NCBI GenBank assembly: GCA_026645375.1
Contig: JAPFFX010000228.1
Span: 1-19,324 of the forward strand
Source of the DNA: Citricoccus sp. WCRC_4
GTDB taxonomy: Bacteria; Actinomycetota; Actinomycetes; Actinomycetales; Micrococcaceae
Direction of reading: 5' to 3'
Length of the DNA stretch: 19,324 nt
Shown: piece by piece, positions 6,614-13,161 of the stretch
Position numbering within the stretch: the stretch's first letter is position 1
Layout of the letters: each line of letters opens with the position of its first letter
The notes under the pieces: model-generated
Told to the model about the DNA's origin: nothing
Seen by the model: the letters and a program-made list of their open reading frames with translations, nothing else
Databases searched by the model: none
Translations under genes and position numbers: made by a program

Positions 6614-7048
6614 CTACTCGAAGCGCTCTGGATGCTCACCGAAGACAAAGTGTCGACCGGTGACCCGGTTGACGTTGACCTCTACGTAGAAATCCTTGTA
6701 CGTCGGGACCCAGGGGTCAATACTCAACGACTCGGCAAATTCGACTTCGTCGTCCTTCTCGAGCACCCGGGCGTGGCCGCGGGCCAGCACCGACCAGGCC
6801 TCGTCCGAGAGGATGCCGTCCGCCTCGAAGATGACCTTGGGGTTGATGGTCAGCTCCGCGAGCTTGTTGCCGGGCGCGGTCCGAAAGTAGATCCGCTTGT
6901 CCCGGGCCACGAAATTCACCGGGACCAGGTCGAGCTCGTCGTTCACCCGCAGCCCGAGCCGGCCGTGCCGGGTGTTCTCCAGGACCCTCCAGCACTGATC
7001 TTCGTCCAGCACCAGGATCGGCTCGTCGTTGGAATGTTCGAACATCAT
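6614..7048 (-). CDS. Pyridoxamine-5'-phosphate-oxidase-fold (flavin-binding) protein
   Basis: The 144-residue protein matches the small split-barrel flavoproteins annotated as the pyridoxamine 5'-phosphate oxidase family. Typical parts are VLDEDQCWRVLENTRHGRLGLRV, the beta strands LVPVNFVARDKRIYFRT, and GNKLAELTINPKVIFEAD, followed by SVLARGHARVLE. Such proteins bind FMN or F420, or act as general redox or stress proteins; genuine PdxH activity is unlikely at this length. ATG at 7048 is chosen because AAGGAG lies 8 bases upstream; a GTG at 7072 in the same frame has no such site. The gene is convergent with the ThDP-enzyme operon. Its coding sequence is less GC-rich than its neighbours, with several A/T-ending codons near the 3' end. 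An AGGGAC-GTCCCT inverted repeat lies about 55-70 bases upstream. Confidence 0.85.
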   Translation of the reverse strand: MMFEHSNDEPILVLDEDQCWRVLENTRHGRLGLRVNDELDLVPVNFVARDKRIYFRTAPGNKLAELTINPKVIFEADGILSDEAWSVLARGHARVLEKDDEVEFAESLSIDPWVPTYKDFYVEVNVNRVTGRHFVFGEHPERFE

Positions 7049-7101
7049 GGCCCGGTCTCCTTCGTCCCTCACGGGGTCAGCGCCCGCCCGGTGTCGTCCG
7101 G

Positions 7102-7119
7102 AGGGACTTTAAGGTCCCT
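7102..7119. promoter_or_regulatory. Inverted repeat AGGGAC-N6-GTCCCT upstream of the flavin-fold gene
   Basis: Six-base perfect arms flank TTTAAG. The box is reminiscent of the DosR/DevR consensus (GGGACT-WW-AGTCCC) that controls hypoxia and stress genes in actinobacteria. However, the spacing between GGGAC and GTCCC is 6 rather than 4 bases, so identity is uncertain. It lies 54 bases upstream of the ATG at 7048, near a GATAAT hexamer on the minus strand at 7141-7136. Confidence 0.45.
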
Positions 7120-7200
7120 GTCAGCGAGCACTTTCATTATCGCGCGCGGGCGGTTCCACGGCTAGGGCCACCGTCACGCCTCGGCCGGCGGCGGGCCCCG

Positions 7201-7392
7201 TCAGTCCTCCGCGCCCTGTTCACCGCCCTGTTCGTCGTCCTCGACGCCGTCACCCTCGCCCTCCTGGTCCTGCTGTATCGACGTCTCGGCAGGGTCCTGG
7301 GTGTCCTCGTCCTCCGGATCGTCGCACCCGGTGAGGAACAGCCCGGCTGCCAGTGCCAGGGAGACGGCGAGGATGCGCCTGTTCACGGTCAT
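7201..7392 (-). CDS. Small acidic lipoprotein
   Basis: A 63-residue secreted lipoprotein. The N-terminus MTVNRR is basic, followed by a hydrophobic stretch (ILAVSLALAAGLFL) and a lipobox L-T-G-C with the lipidated Cys at residue 23. The 40 residues after the Cys contain 19 Asp/Glu and no Lys or Arg, with Gln/Gly-rich repeats, so the mature part is a disordered acidic tail anchored to the outer face of the membrane. No known domain is visible. ATG at 7392 is preceded by TAGGGTGTGCC, which can be read either as a weak Shine-Dalgarno or as a -10 element of a leaderless transcript. The gene lies 50 bases downstream of the inositol-phosphatase-family gene on the same strand and may be cotranscribed with it. 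The function is unknown. Confidence 0.75.
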   Translation of the reverse strand: MTVNRRILAVSLALAAGLFLTGCDDPEDEDTQDPAETSIQQDQEGEGDGVEDDEQGGEQGAED

Positions 7393-7442
7393 GGCACACC
7401 CTAGGCACGCCGGCCCGTCCTCCATCAAGGGGTGGACGCCGG

Positions 7443-8435
7443 TCAGCCCCGGACGCCGGCCGTCCGCCGTCCGGCCGCCCGGCGGGCCGTGACGGTCTCC
7501 TCCAGGATGCGCACCGCGGTCGGGGCCGTCCGCCCGGGGGCGACGGCCACGTAACAGGGTGCCAGGTGGGGTTCGCGCCGCTCCGGTCCGTCGGTGTCGT
7601 AGAAGCGGGCCAGGTAGTGGCCCCCCGCCCGGCGCACCAGGAGCTGGCCCACGCCCACGTCCCACGGATTGGTGTCCACCCCCAACGTCACGTCGGCCCA
7701 GCCGATGGCCGTGTAGGCCAGTTCCAGGGCCCCGGAGACGGTGCGCCGCACGGTGGCGTAGGCGTCCACGAGCCGGCCGAAGCGGTCCAGTGCCACCGGG
7801 CCATCGATGCCCAGCGCCTCGGCGGAGGGGTAGGACGTCACCAGGTTCAGGGCGTGCTCGTCCGGTGCGGACCCGGCAGCCGGCGCGGGGGCGTCGTGCT
7901 CGTCGGGACCGGCGGCTCCGGCCCCGGCCTCCCGGGAACCGAACCGCGCCCCGTTGAGGTAGGCGCCGCCGTCGTCGGCGGAGAACTCCAGCCCGTTCAC
8001 GGGGTCCAGCACGACGCCGGCCACCACCACGCCGTCCACGGCGGCCGCGACGGAGATCGAGAACATCGCGAAGCCGTGGGCGAAGTTCGCCGTGCCGTCG
8101 ATGGGGTCGATGATCCACTCCAGGGTGTGCGGCGGGGCCTCCGCACCGGCCTCGACCGGGGTGAGGGCGTGCTCGTCCATCCCGTCCGGCCCGCGGGCGC
8201 CGCCCTCCTCTCCGACGAACCGGCTGCCCGGGACGGCCGCGCTGAGCAACCGCACCAGCTCGTTCTCGGTGGCCCCGTCGTGCACGGTGACCAGGTCGTG
8301 GGTGTTCCGCTTGGTGGAGAGGTCGAGGTCGGCGGGAGTGGAGCGGAAGGCGCGGACGAGCCGTGGTGCGCAGGCGGCGGCTGCCTCGACGGCGATCCGC
8401 CGCAATTCGCGGGGGGCGGGAACAGGGGTGGGCAT
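7443..8435 (-). CDS. Inositol monophosphatase family protein
   Basis: The 330-residue protein contains the Li+-sensitive magnesium phosphatase motifs of the family: GEEGG (Glu76-Glu77), DPIDGTANFAHG (Asp110, Asp113) and NPWDVGVGQLL (Asp259), which together bind the metal ions. Family members dephosphorylate inositol phosphate, histidinol phosphate, fructose-1,6-bisphosphate or PAP. The sequence alone does not choose between them, although the Asn-Phe after DGT is frequent in IMPases. It is somewhat longer than the usual 260-280 residues because of an Ala/Gly/Pro/Asp-rich insertion at about 168-193 and an Arg-rich tail. The minus-strand ATG at 8435 has no good Shine-Dalgarno, but a TAGGCT hexamer lies 6 bases upstream, suggesting a leaderless message. 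It is divergent from the App1-type gene. Confidence 0.85.
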   Translation of the reverse strand: MPTPVPAPRELRRIAVEAAAACAPRLVRAFRSTPADLDLSTKRNTHDLVTVHDGATENELVRLLSAAVPGSRFVGEEGGARGPDGMDEHALTPVEAGAEAPPHTLEWIIDPIDGTANFAHGFAMFSISVAAAVDGVVVAGVVLDPVNGLEFSADDGGAYLNGARFGSREAGAGAAGPDEHDAPAPAAGSAPDEHALNLVTSYPSAEALGIDGPVALDRFGRLVDAYATVRRTVSGALELAYTAIGWADVTLGVDTNPWDVGVGQLLVRRAGGHYLARFYDTDGPERREPHLAPCYVAVAPGRTAPTAVRILEETVTARRAAGRRTAGVRG

Positions 8436-8441
8436 GGCGCC

Positions 8442-8447
8442 AGCCTA
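8442..8447 (-). promoter_or_regulatory. -10-like element TAGGCT before the inositol phosphatase gene
   Basis: TAGGCT on the minus strand ends 6 bases before the ATG at 8435. This is the spacing that places the transcription start at the A of ATG. The identical hexamer at the same distance precedes the GTG at 16759. Confidence 0.4.
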
Positions 8448-8513
8448 GCGGGGGCCTCCCGAGGGCCCGGTGCCCCTGCCTGCACGTGGTGAACCGCACC
8501 TGCGCGGGTGGGG

Positions 8514-8519
8514 GATACT
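8514..8519 (+). promoter_or_regulatory. -10-like element GATACT before the App1-type gene
   Basis: GATACT (one mismatch from TATACT) ends 7 bases before the ATG at 8527, again consistent with a leaderless transcript. The 91-base region between the divergent genes thus holds two outward -10-like elements. Confidence 0.45.
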
Positions 8520-8526
8520 GGTTCCT

Positions 8527-9711
8527 ATGGCCGATCGGACTCCTGCATCCCCGCCTGCCCCGGACGCTGTGCCGTCCCCGCTGATCGATGACCGGGAGAC
8601 CCTGGTCACCGAGCACATAGCGACGCTGGTCCAGGACCGGTGGCACCGCTTCCGCTACGCCGGTGCCCTGCGGCGCGGCCACGAGCCGACCGTGCTGTCC
8701 TTCTCCGGGTACGGCACCACCTCCTGGATCCGGGTGTTCTCCCGCGTGGTGATGGCGCCGGACGACGCCTTCGAGAACGGCCGCCGGCTCTCCAGGGTGG
8801 TCGAGGACGGCCTGCGGGGGTGGCACAACTTCACCTCCCCGCCCGTGCCCTACGCCGAGGTCAAGGTGCTGGCGGGAGGGAAGTCCTTCACCGTGCGCGC
8901 GGATCGCGGAGGCGTGGTGGACGCCCGCGTGGAGGTCGAGATGGAACCGGGCTGGCAGACGGTCACCCTGACCTCGGACGGCGGCGAACCGGCCACCTCG
9001 GACGTGTACATCGTCGAGGACGGCACGGTCACCGGCGTGGTCTCGGACATCGACGACACCGTGGTGGTCACCTACCTGCCCCGGCCGATGCTGGCGGCCT
9101 GGAACTCCTTCGTCCTGGACGAGCACGCCCGCACCGCCACCCCCGGGATGGCCGTCATGCTGCACCGCCTGCTGGAACAGCAGCCCACCTCCCCGGTGGT
9201 CTACCTCTCCACCGGTGCGTGGAACGTGGCCCAGACCCTGTCCCGGTTCCTGTCCCGCAACCTGTACCCCTCCGGTCCGTTGCTGCTGACCAGCTGGGGG
9301 CCCACGGAGGACCGCTGGTTCCGGTCCGGCCTGGAGCACAAGGTCACCCAGCTGGACCGGCTGGCCCGGGAGTTCCCGGAGATCCGCTGGCTGCTCATCG
9401 GTGACGACGGCCAGCACGACCCGGAGATCTACGCGGACTTCGCCCGCCGCCACCCGGACAAGGTGAAGGCGATCGTGATCCGTCAGCTGACGCCGTCGCA
9501 GGCCCTGCTGGCCGGCGGCCGCGCCACGGACACCCGCGAGACCACCCCCGGCGTGCCCTGGTGCTACGGCCCGGACGGGGCCGCGCTGTCCCGTCAGCTG
9601 GAGGACCTGGGCATCCTCGAGACCGGGCGCGCCGCGCTGCTGACCTGGCCGCGCAACGCCCAGGAGGCGGGCCTGGACACCGACTCCCGGGAACTGGACG
9701 ATGTGCGCTGA
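8527..9711 (+). CDS. App1-type phosphatidate phosphatase domain (DUF2183) protein
   Basis: The 394-residue protein carries the App1/DUF2183 HAD-like catalytic domain. Motif I is SDIDDTVVVTYLP (Asp174, Asp176), the motif II region is VVYLSTGAWNVAQTL, and the acidic C-terminal motif is LIGDDGQHDPEIY (Asp293, Asp294). Yeast App1 is a Mg-dependent phosphatidate phosphatase. Bacterial homologues have unproven substrates, so phospholipid phosphatase activity is inference. An N-terminal beta-rich region (about 40-165, with FSGYGTTSWIRVFSRV) precedes the catalytic domain, as is usual in bacterial members. No signal peptide or membrane helix is present, so it should be cytoplasmic. ATG at 8527 is chosen because the upstream in-frame extension is not homologous-looking and a -10-like GATACT precedes it. 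The stop overlaps the next gene start by 11 bases. Confidence 0.85.
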   Translation: MADRTPASPPAPDAVPSPLIDDRETLVTEHIATLVQDRWHRFRYAGALRRGHEPTVLSFSGYGTTSWIRVFSRVVMAPDDAFENGRRLSRVVEDGLRGWHNFTSPPVPYAEVKVLAGGKSFTVRADRGGVVDARVEVEMEPGWQTVTLTSDGGEPATSDVYIVEDGTVTGVVSDIDDTVVVTYLPRPMLAAWNSFVLDEHARTATPGMAVMLHRLLEQQPTSPVVYLSTGAWNVAQTLSRFLSRNLYPSGPLLLTSWGPTEDRWFRSGLEHKVTQLDRLAREFPEIRWLLIGDDGQHDPEIYADFARRHPDKVKAIVIRQLTPSQALLAGGRATDTRETTPGVPWCYGPDGAALSRQLEDLGILETGRAALLTWPRNAQEAGLDTDSRELDDVR

Positions 9712-10204
9712 GCCGTGCCACGGCATGACCGGCCGGATCGAGGACCGTCCCGACGGCGGCGGGCCCGCCGTGCGCGTGGACGTGCCCGTGCGCTGGGGGG
9801 ACATGGACGCCTACGGCCACGTCAACAACGTGCAGGTGGCGGCGATCCTCGAGGAGGTGCGCATCCTGGCGTTCGGGGTGCCGGCCGGGACCGGGGCGCC
9901 GGGTGCCGGGGCACCGGTGAACCTGCTGGACGGGATGCCGGACAGCGTGCAGGTGCTGATCTCAGAGCATCGCATCCGCTATCGGCGTCCGCTGGAGTAC
10001 CGGAACGTCCCGGTGCGCGCGTGGGTCTGGGTGGCCGCGGCCAAGGGGGCCTCCATCGAGGTGGCCTACTCGCTGCGTGACGGGGTGGACGGCACCGAGT
10101 GCGTCACCGCGTCCTCCACGATGGTCTTCGTGGACGCCGCCACCGGCCGGCCGGTCCGGCTCAGCGATGACCAGAAGCACACCCTCACGCACCTGGCCCG
10201 GTAG
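9701..10204 (+). CDS. Hot-dog fold acyl-CoA thioesterase
   Basis: The 167-residue protein has the 4-hydroxybenzoyl-CoA thioesterase (YbgC-like) signature RWGDMDAYGHVNNVQ (about residues 31-45). Asp36 and His40-Asn43 sit in the active-site helix start. Later strands follow, including HRIRYRRPLEYRNVPVRAWVW and ATSSTMVFVD-like segments typical of the single hot-dog fold. It should hydrolyse acyl-CoA thioesters; chain length and substrate are not visible. The start is uncertain: ATG 9701 overlaps the App1-type stop by 11 bases, and ATG 9725 would give 159 residues. Neither has a good Shine-Dalgarno, so translation is probably coupled to the upstream gene. A Gly/Ala/Pro-rich loop at about 60-73 is an insertion relative to short family members. 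Confidence 0.85.
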   Translation: MCAEPCHGMTGRIEDRPDGGGPAVRVDVPVRWGDMDAYGHVNNVQVAAILEEVRILAFGVPAGTGAPGAGAPVNLLDGMPDSVQVLISEHRIRYRRPLEYRNVPVRAWVWVAAAKGASIEVAYSLRDGVDGTECVTASSTMVFVDAATGRPVRLSDDQKHTLTHLAR

Positions 10205-10237
10205 GGCCCCAGGCCTGCTCACGCGGCCCGCGATAGC

Positions 10238-10283
10238 GGACGCCCCGGAACTCTCGCGCACTCACGAGTGTTCCGGGGCGTCC
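10238..10283. terminator. Bidirectional hairpin terminator between thioesterase and gdhA
   Basis: GGACGCCCCGGAAC (10238-10251) pairs perfectly with GTTCCGGGGCGTCC (10270-10283). After one mismatch the stem continues with CTCG/CGAG, leaving an 8-base loop. It lies between convergent genes and lacks a clear T-run on either side, so it may work with Rho or as a shared bidirectional terminator. Confidence 0.75.
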
Positions 10284-10314
10284 TCCACCGCCGGTGGCAC
10301 GGCCGGGCGAGGGG

Positions 10315-11655
10315 TCAGATCACGCCCTGGGCGAGCATCGCGTCCGCGACCTTGACGAAACCGGCGATGTTCGCTCCGACCACGTAGTTGCCCGGGGTGC
10401 CGTAGCGGTCGGCGGTCTCGAGGCAGCGGTCGTGCAGGTCGGTCATGATCTGCTCGAGCTTGTCGTGGGTGTACTCGAAGCTCCAGGTGTCCCGGCTGGC
10501 ATTCTGCTGCATCTCCAGGGCGGAGGTGGCCACGCCGCCGGCATTGGCCGCCTTGCCCGGGCCGAACAGCACGCCGGCATGGATCATGTGCTCGGTGGCC
10601 TTCTGGGTGCAGGGCATGTTGGCGCCCTCGGCCAGGGCCACCAGCCCGTTGTCGATCAGGGTGAGCGCGGACCTGTCATCCAGCTCGTTCTGGGTGGCCG
10701 AGGGGATGGCCACGGTGCCGGGCACGTCCCAGACGCAGCCCTCGGCCACGAAGCGGGACCGGCCACCGCGGGCCTCGGCGTACTCGGCGATCCGGCCGCG
10801 CCGGACCTCCTTGATCTCGCGCAGCAGCTCCAGGTCGATGCCGGCCTCGTCCACCACGTATCCCGAGGAGTCAGAGGCGGTCAGCACGGTGGCGCCCAGC
10901 TGCTGGGACTTGGCGATGGCATTCAGCGCCACGTTGCCGGAGCCGGAGACCAGCACGGTCTGACCGTCCATGGACTTGCCGTGGGTGCGCAGCATCTGGT
11001 CCGCGAACATCACGGCGCCGTAACCGGTGGCCTCCGGGCGGACCAGGGAACCGCCCCAGGACATGCCCTTGCCGGTGAGCACACCGGACTCGAAGCGATT
11101 GGTGATGCGCTTGTACTGGCCGAACAGGTAACCGATCTCCCGGGTGCCCACACCGATGTCACCGGCCGGGACGTCGGTGTACTCACCGATGTGGCGGTAC
11201 AGCTCGGTCATGAAGGACTGGCAGAAGCGCATGACCTCGGCGTCAGTGCGGCCGGCCGGGTTGAAGTCGGAACCACCCTTGCCGCCGCCGATCGGCATGC
11301 CGGTCAGGGCGTTCTTGAAGATCTGCTCGAAGCCGAGGAACTTGATGATGCCCAGGTAGACCGAGGGGTGGAACCGCAGCCCGCCCTTGTACGGCCCCAG
11401 GGCGGAGTTGAACTCGACGCGGAAGCCGCGGTTGATCTGCACGTGCCCGTTGTCGTCCACCCACGGCACACGGAAGATGATCTGGCGCTCCGGTTCGCAC
11501 ATGCGGCGCAGGATCCCGGACTCGACGTATTCGGGATGGCGGTTGACGACCGGCCCGAGTGCTTCGAACACCTCGGTGACGGCCTGGTGGAACTCGCTTT
11601 CGCCGGGGTTGCGGCGGAAGACTTCGTCCCGCAGTTTCTCCAGACCAGACTCCAT
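10315..11655 (-). CDS. gdhA: NADP-type glutamate dehydrogenase
   Basis: The 446-residue enzyme converts 2-oxoglutarate and ammonium to glutamate, and is the size of hexameric NADP-dependent GdhA (about 447). Visible motifs are GPYKGGLRFHPSV (Lys90), PIGGGKGGSDFNP (catalytic Lys126), DVPAGDIGVG (Asp166), SWGGSLVRPEATGYGAVMF at the start of the Rossmann domain, and AEGANMPCTQKAT near the C-terminus. The frame is open further upstream to 11727, but ATG at 11655 is chosen because AGGA lies about 5 bases before it and the protein then begins MESGLEKLRDEVFRRNPGE, matching typical GdhA N-termini. It could use ammonia from guanidino or amine catabolism encoded in this window, but that link is only contextual. 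Confidence 0.96.
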   Translation of the reverse strand: MESGLEKLRDEVFRRNPGESEFHQAVTEVFEALGPVVNRHPEYVESGILRRMCEPERQIIFRVPWVDDNGHVQINRGFRVEFNSALGPYKGGLRFHPSVYLGIIKFLGFEQIFKNALTGMPIGGGKGGSDFNPAGRTDAEVMRFCQSFMTELYRHIGEYTDVPAGDIGVGTREIGYLFGQYKRITNRFESGVLTGKGMSWGGSLVRPEATGYGAVMFADQMLRTHGKSMDGQTVLVSGSGNVALNAIAKSQQLGATVLTASDSSGYVVDEAGIDLELLREIKEVRRGRIAEYAEARGGRSRFVAEGCVWDVPGTVAIPSATQNELDDRSALTLIDNGLVALAEGANMPCTQKATEHMIHAGVLFGPGKAANAGGVATSALEMQQNASRDTWSFEYTHDKLEQIMTDLHDRCLETADRYGTPGNYVVGANIAGFVKVADAMLAQGVI

Positions 11656-11725
11656 GTCCGTCCTCGCTTTCCTCAGTGGCGTCTCCTCATCGGAGGGCAT
11701 CCCCCGGTAGGGACGGGCCGGAACC

Positions 11726-11731
11726 ACTGTA
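11726..11731 (-). promoter_or_regulatory. Candidate -10 element TACAGT of gdhA
   Basis: TACAGT on the minus strand lies 70 bases upstream of the chosen gdhA ATG and stands out in otherwise GC-rich DNA. Initiation near 11719 would exclude the longest possible in-frame start (11727) and supports the start at 11655. No clear -35 is visible. Confidence 0.4.
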
Positions 11732-11767
11732 CCGGCCGGTTGGGCAGGGCCGGAAAGGATGACGATG

Positions 11768-11804
11768 GGGGCCGGGCGGCCGACCCGCCGTGGGGTCCGG
11801 CCCC
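11768..11804 (-). terminator. Possible terminator of the glycosyltransferase gene
   Basis: GGGGCCGG (11768-11775) pairs with CCGGCCCC (11797-11804) immediately downstream of the glycosyltransferase stop codon. Alternative inner pairings exist and there is no T-run, so the call is weak. Confidence 0.3.
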
Positions 11805-11811
11805 GGTCCGG

Positions 11812-13008
11812 TCACCGCTGGACCAGCCAGCCGTCCCAGCCGGCGGACTGCTCCAGGTAGGTGCGCACGAACACGTCGTTCTGCCGGTCCCGGACCCGGA
11901 CGGCGCGCTCGTAGTAGCCGACCAGCTGCTCGCACAGGACGGGCCAGGTCCGTCCCTGCACGGTCTGGTACGCGGCCTCGGCGAACGCGGCGCGCTTGAT
12001 GTCGTCGTAGACCAGGTCCCGGACCCGGTCCCGCAGCCCGGCCAGGTCACCCGGCCGGTACAGCCATCCGGTGCGGGAGGGGTCCACGAGGTCCAGTGGT
12101 CCGCCGCGTCCCACGGCGACCACCGGCACGCCGGAGGCCATGGCCTCCTGGATGGTCTGGCAGAAGGTCTCCGACTCCCCGGGATGCACGAACAGGTCGA
12201 GGCTGGCCATGTGCCGGGCCAGGTCCTCTCCGCCCTGGAAACCGGCGAAGTGCGCGCCGGGCAGCTGGCGGGTCAGGGTGTCCTTCAGGGGGCCGGAGCC
12301 GACGATCACCAAGCGGGTGCCGGGCAGGTCGTTGAGCACGGCCAGGTCCTCCACCTGCTTCTCCGACGCCAGCCGGCCGACGAAGCCGATGAGCCGCTCG
12401 CCGTTCGGGGCCAGTGCCGCCCGCAGCGCCTCGTCCCGCTTGGCCGGGGAGAACCGGGCGGTGTCCACGCCCCGCCGCCACAGGTGCACCCGCTGGATCC
12501 CGCGGGCGTGCAGCTGGTCCACGCAGAAGGTGGACGGGGCCACCGTGAGGGTGGCGTGGTCGTGGATGCGTTCCACGTGCTGCCAGAGGACCTCCTCCAG
12601 CCACGGGAAGCCGTAGCGGGCCGCGTAGTTGGGAACCTCGGTCTGGTAGACGCACACGCTCGGTACCCCGAGGGCGTTGGCGGCCTGCACCGCGCGCCAG
12701 CCCAGGATGAACGGGGAGGCGATGTGGACGACGTCGGGCGCGAAGTCCGCGAGGACGCGGCGGACCCGGTTGACCGTCCCGGCGGCCACCCGGACGTTCG
12801 TGTAGCCCCTCAAGGGGATCGAGGGCAGCCGGTGGACGGGATAGCCCTCGACCTCGGCGGGGGCCTCGTCATCCATCCACGACGAGGACGGGGCGATCAC
12901 CAGGACCTCGTCACCGCGGGAGCGCAAGTGGCGGATCACCTGCAGGATCGAGTGGGTGACACCATTCATGTGGGGCAGGAACGATTCGGCGACGATGACT
13001 ACTCTCAC
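11812..13008 (-). CDS. GT4-family glycosyltransferase (mannosyltransferase-like)
   Basis: The 398-residue GT-B enzyme begins MRVVIVAESFLPHMNGVTHS, the classic N-terminal glycine-loop strand of family 4. It has the C-terminal domain markers GFVGRLASEKQVE (about 208-220, donor phosphate binding by Arg/Lys) and HPGESETFCQTIQEAMASG with the EX7E pair Glu280/Glu288. Actinobacterial homologues of this type include GDP-mannose-dependent alpha-mannosyltransferases making mannosylated glycolipids or lipomannan (MgtA/PimB-like). Mannose and lipid acceptor specificity is inferred, not shown. No membrane helix is evident; such enzymes work at the inner membrane face. The start is GTG at 13008, with the rest of the N-terminus fixing the frame. 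A TAGCGT hexamer lies 8 bases upstream of it, and the Shine-Dalgarno-like GGGAG is too close to be used. It is divergent from DUF6350. Confidence 0.85.
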   Translation of the reverse strand: MRVVIVAESFLPHMNGVTHSILQVIRHLRSRGDEVLVIAPSSSWMDDEAPAEVEGYPVHRLPSIPLRGYTNVRVAAGTVNRVRRVLADFAPDVVHIASPFILGWRAVQAANALGVPSVCVYQTEVPNYAARYGFPWLEEVLWQHVERIHDHATLTVAPSTFCVDQLHARGIQRVHLWRRGVDTARFSPAKRDEALRAALAPNGERLIGFVGRLASEKQVEDLAVLNDLPGTRLVIVGSGPLKDTLTRQLPGAHFAGFQGGEDLARHMASLDLFVHPGESETFCQTIQEAMASGVPVVAVGRGGPLDLVDPSRTGWLYRPGDLAGLRDRVRDLVYDDIKRAAFAEAAYQTVQGRTWPVLCEQLVGYYERAVRVRDRQNDVFVRTYLEQSAGWDGWLVQR

Positions 13009-13058
13009 GGCTCCCGACGCTATGGTCCGTCCCTGTCAGCGATGACTCGGAACGGTGG

Positions 13059-13072
13059 CAGCCAGGTGGCTG
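13059..13072. promoter_or_regulatory. Inverted repeat CAGCCA-GG-TGGCTG between divergent genes
   Basis: Six-base perfect arms lie in the 153-base interval between the glycosyltransferase and DUF6350 genes. It could be an operator for either, or chance in GC-rich sequence. No other strong signal is seen in this interval. Confidence 0.25.
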
Positions 13073-13161
13073 GTGGGTGAACAGTCGGCAGGCCGCCGCG
13101 TGGGGTGGCGGGCGGTGCCGGGCCGCGCCGCTGCCGTTCGGCCCCCGGGCCGGGTGGCACC

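Noticed and set aside
7049..7072. GTG start at 7072 for the flavin-fold protein
   Set aside because: No ribosome site before it, whereas AAGGAG is ideally placed for ATG 7048; the extra eight residues overlap that site.
7393..9804. Long minus-strand open frame (867 codons) spanning the App1 gene, the phosphatase gene and the lipoprotein
   Set aside because: Only its last 63 codons (from ATG 7392) look like a protein, the lipoprotein. The rest is antisense or out of frame with clear genes.
11656..11727. Upstream start for gdhA adding 24 residues
   Set aside because: The extension is not GdhA-like, and a -10-like TACAGT and a good ribosome site favour the ATG at 11655.
10294..13080. Plus-strand open frame of 928 codons opposite gdhA and the glycosyltransferase
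   Set aside because: Both opposite-strand genes are certain from motifs; this frame has shadow composition and no recognisable domain.
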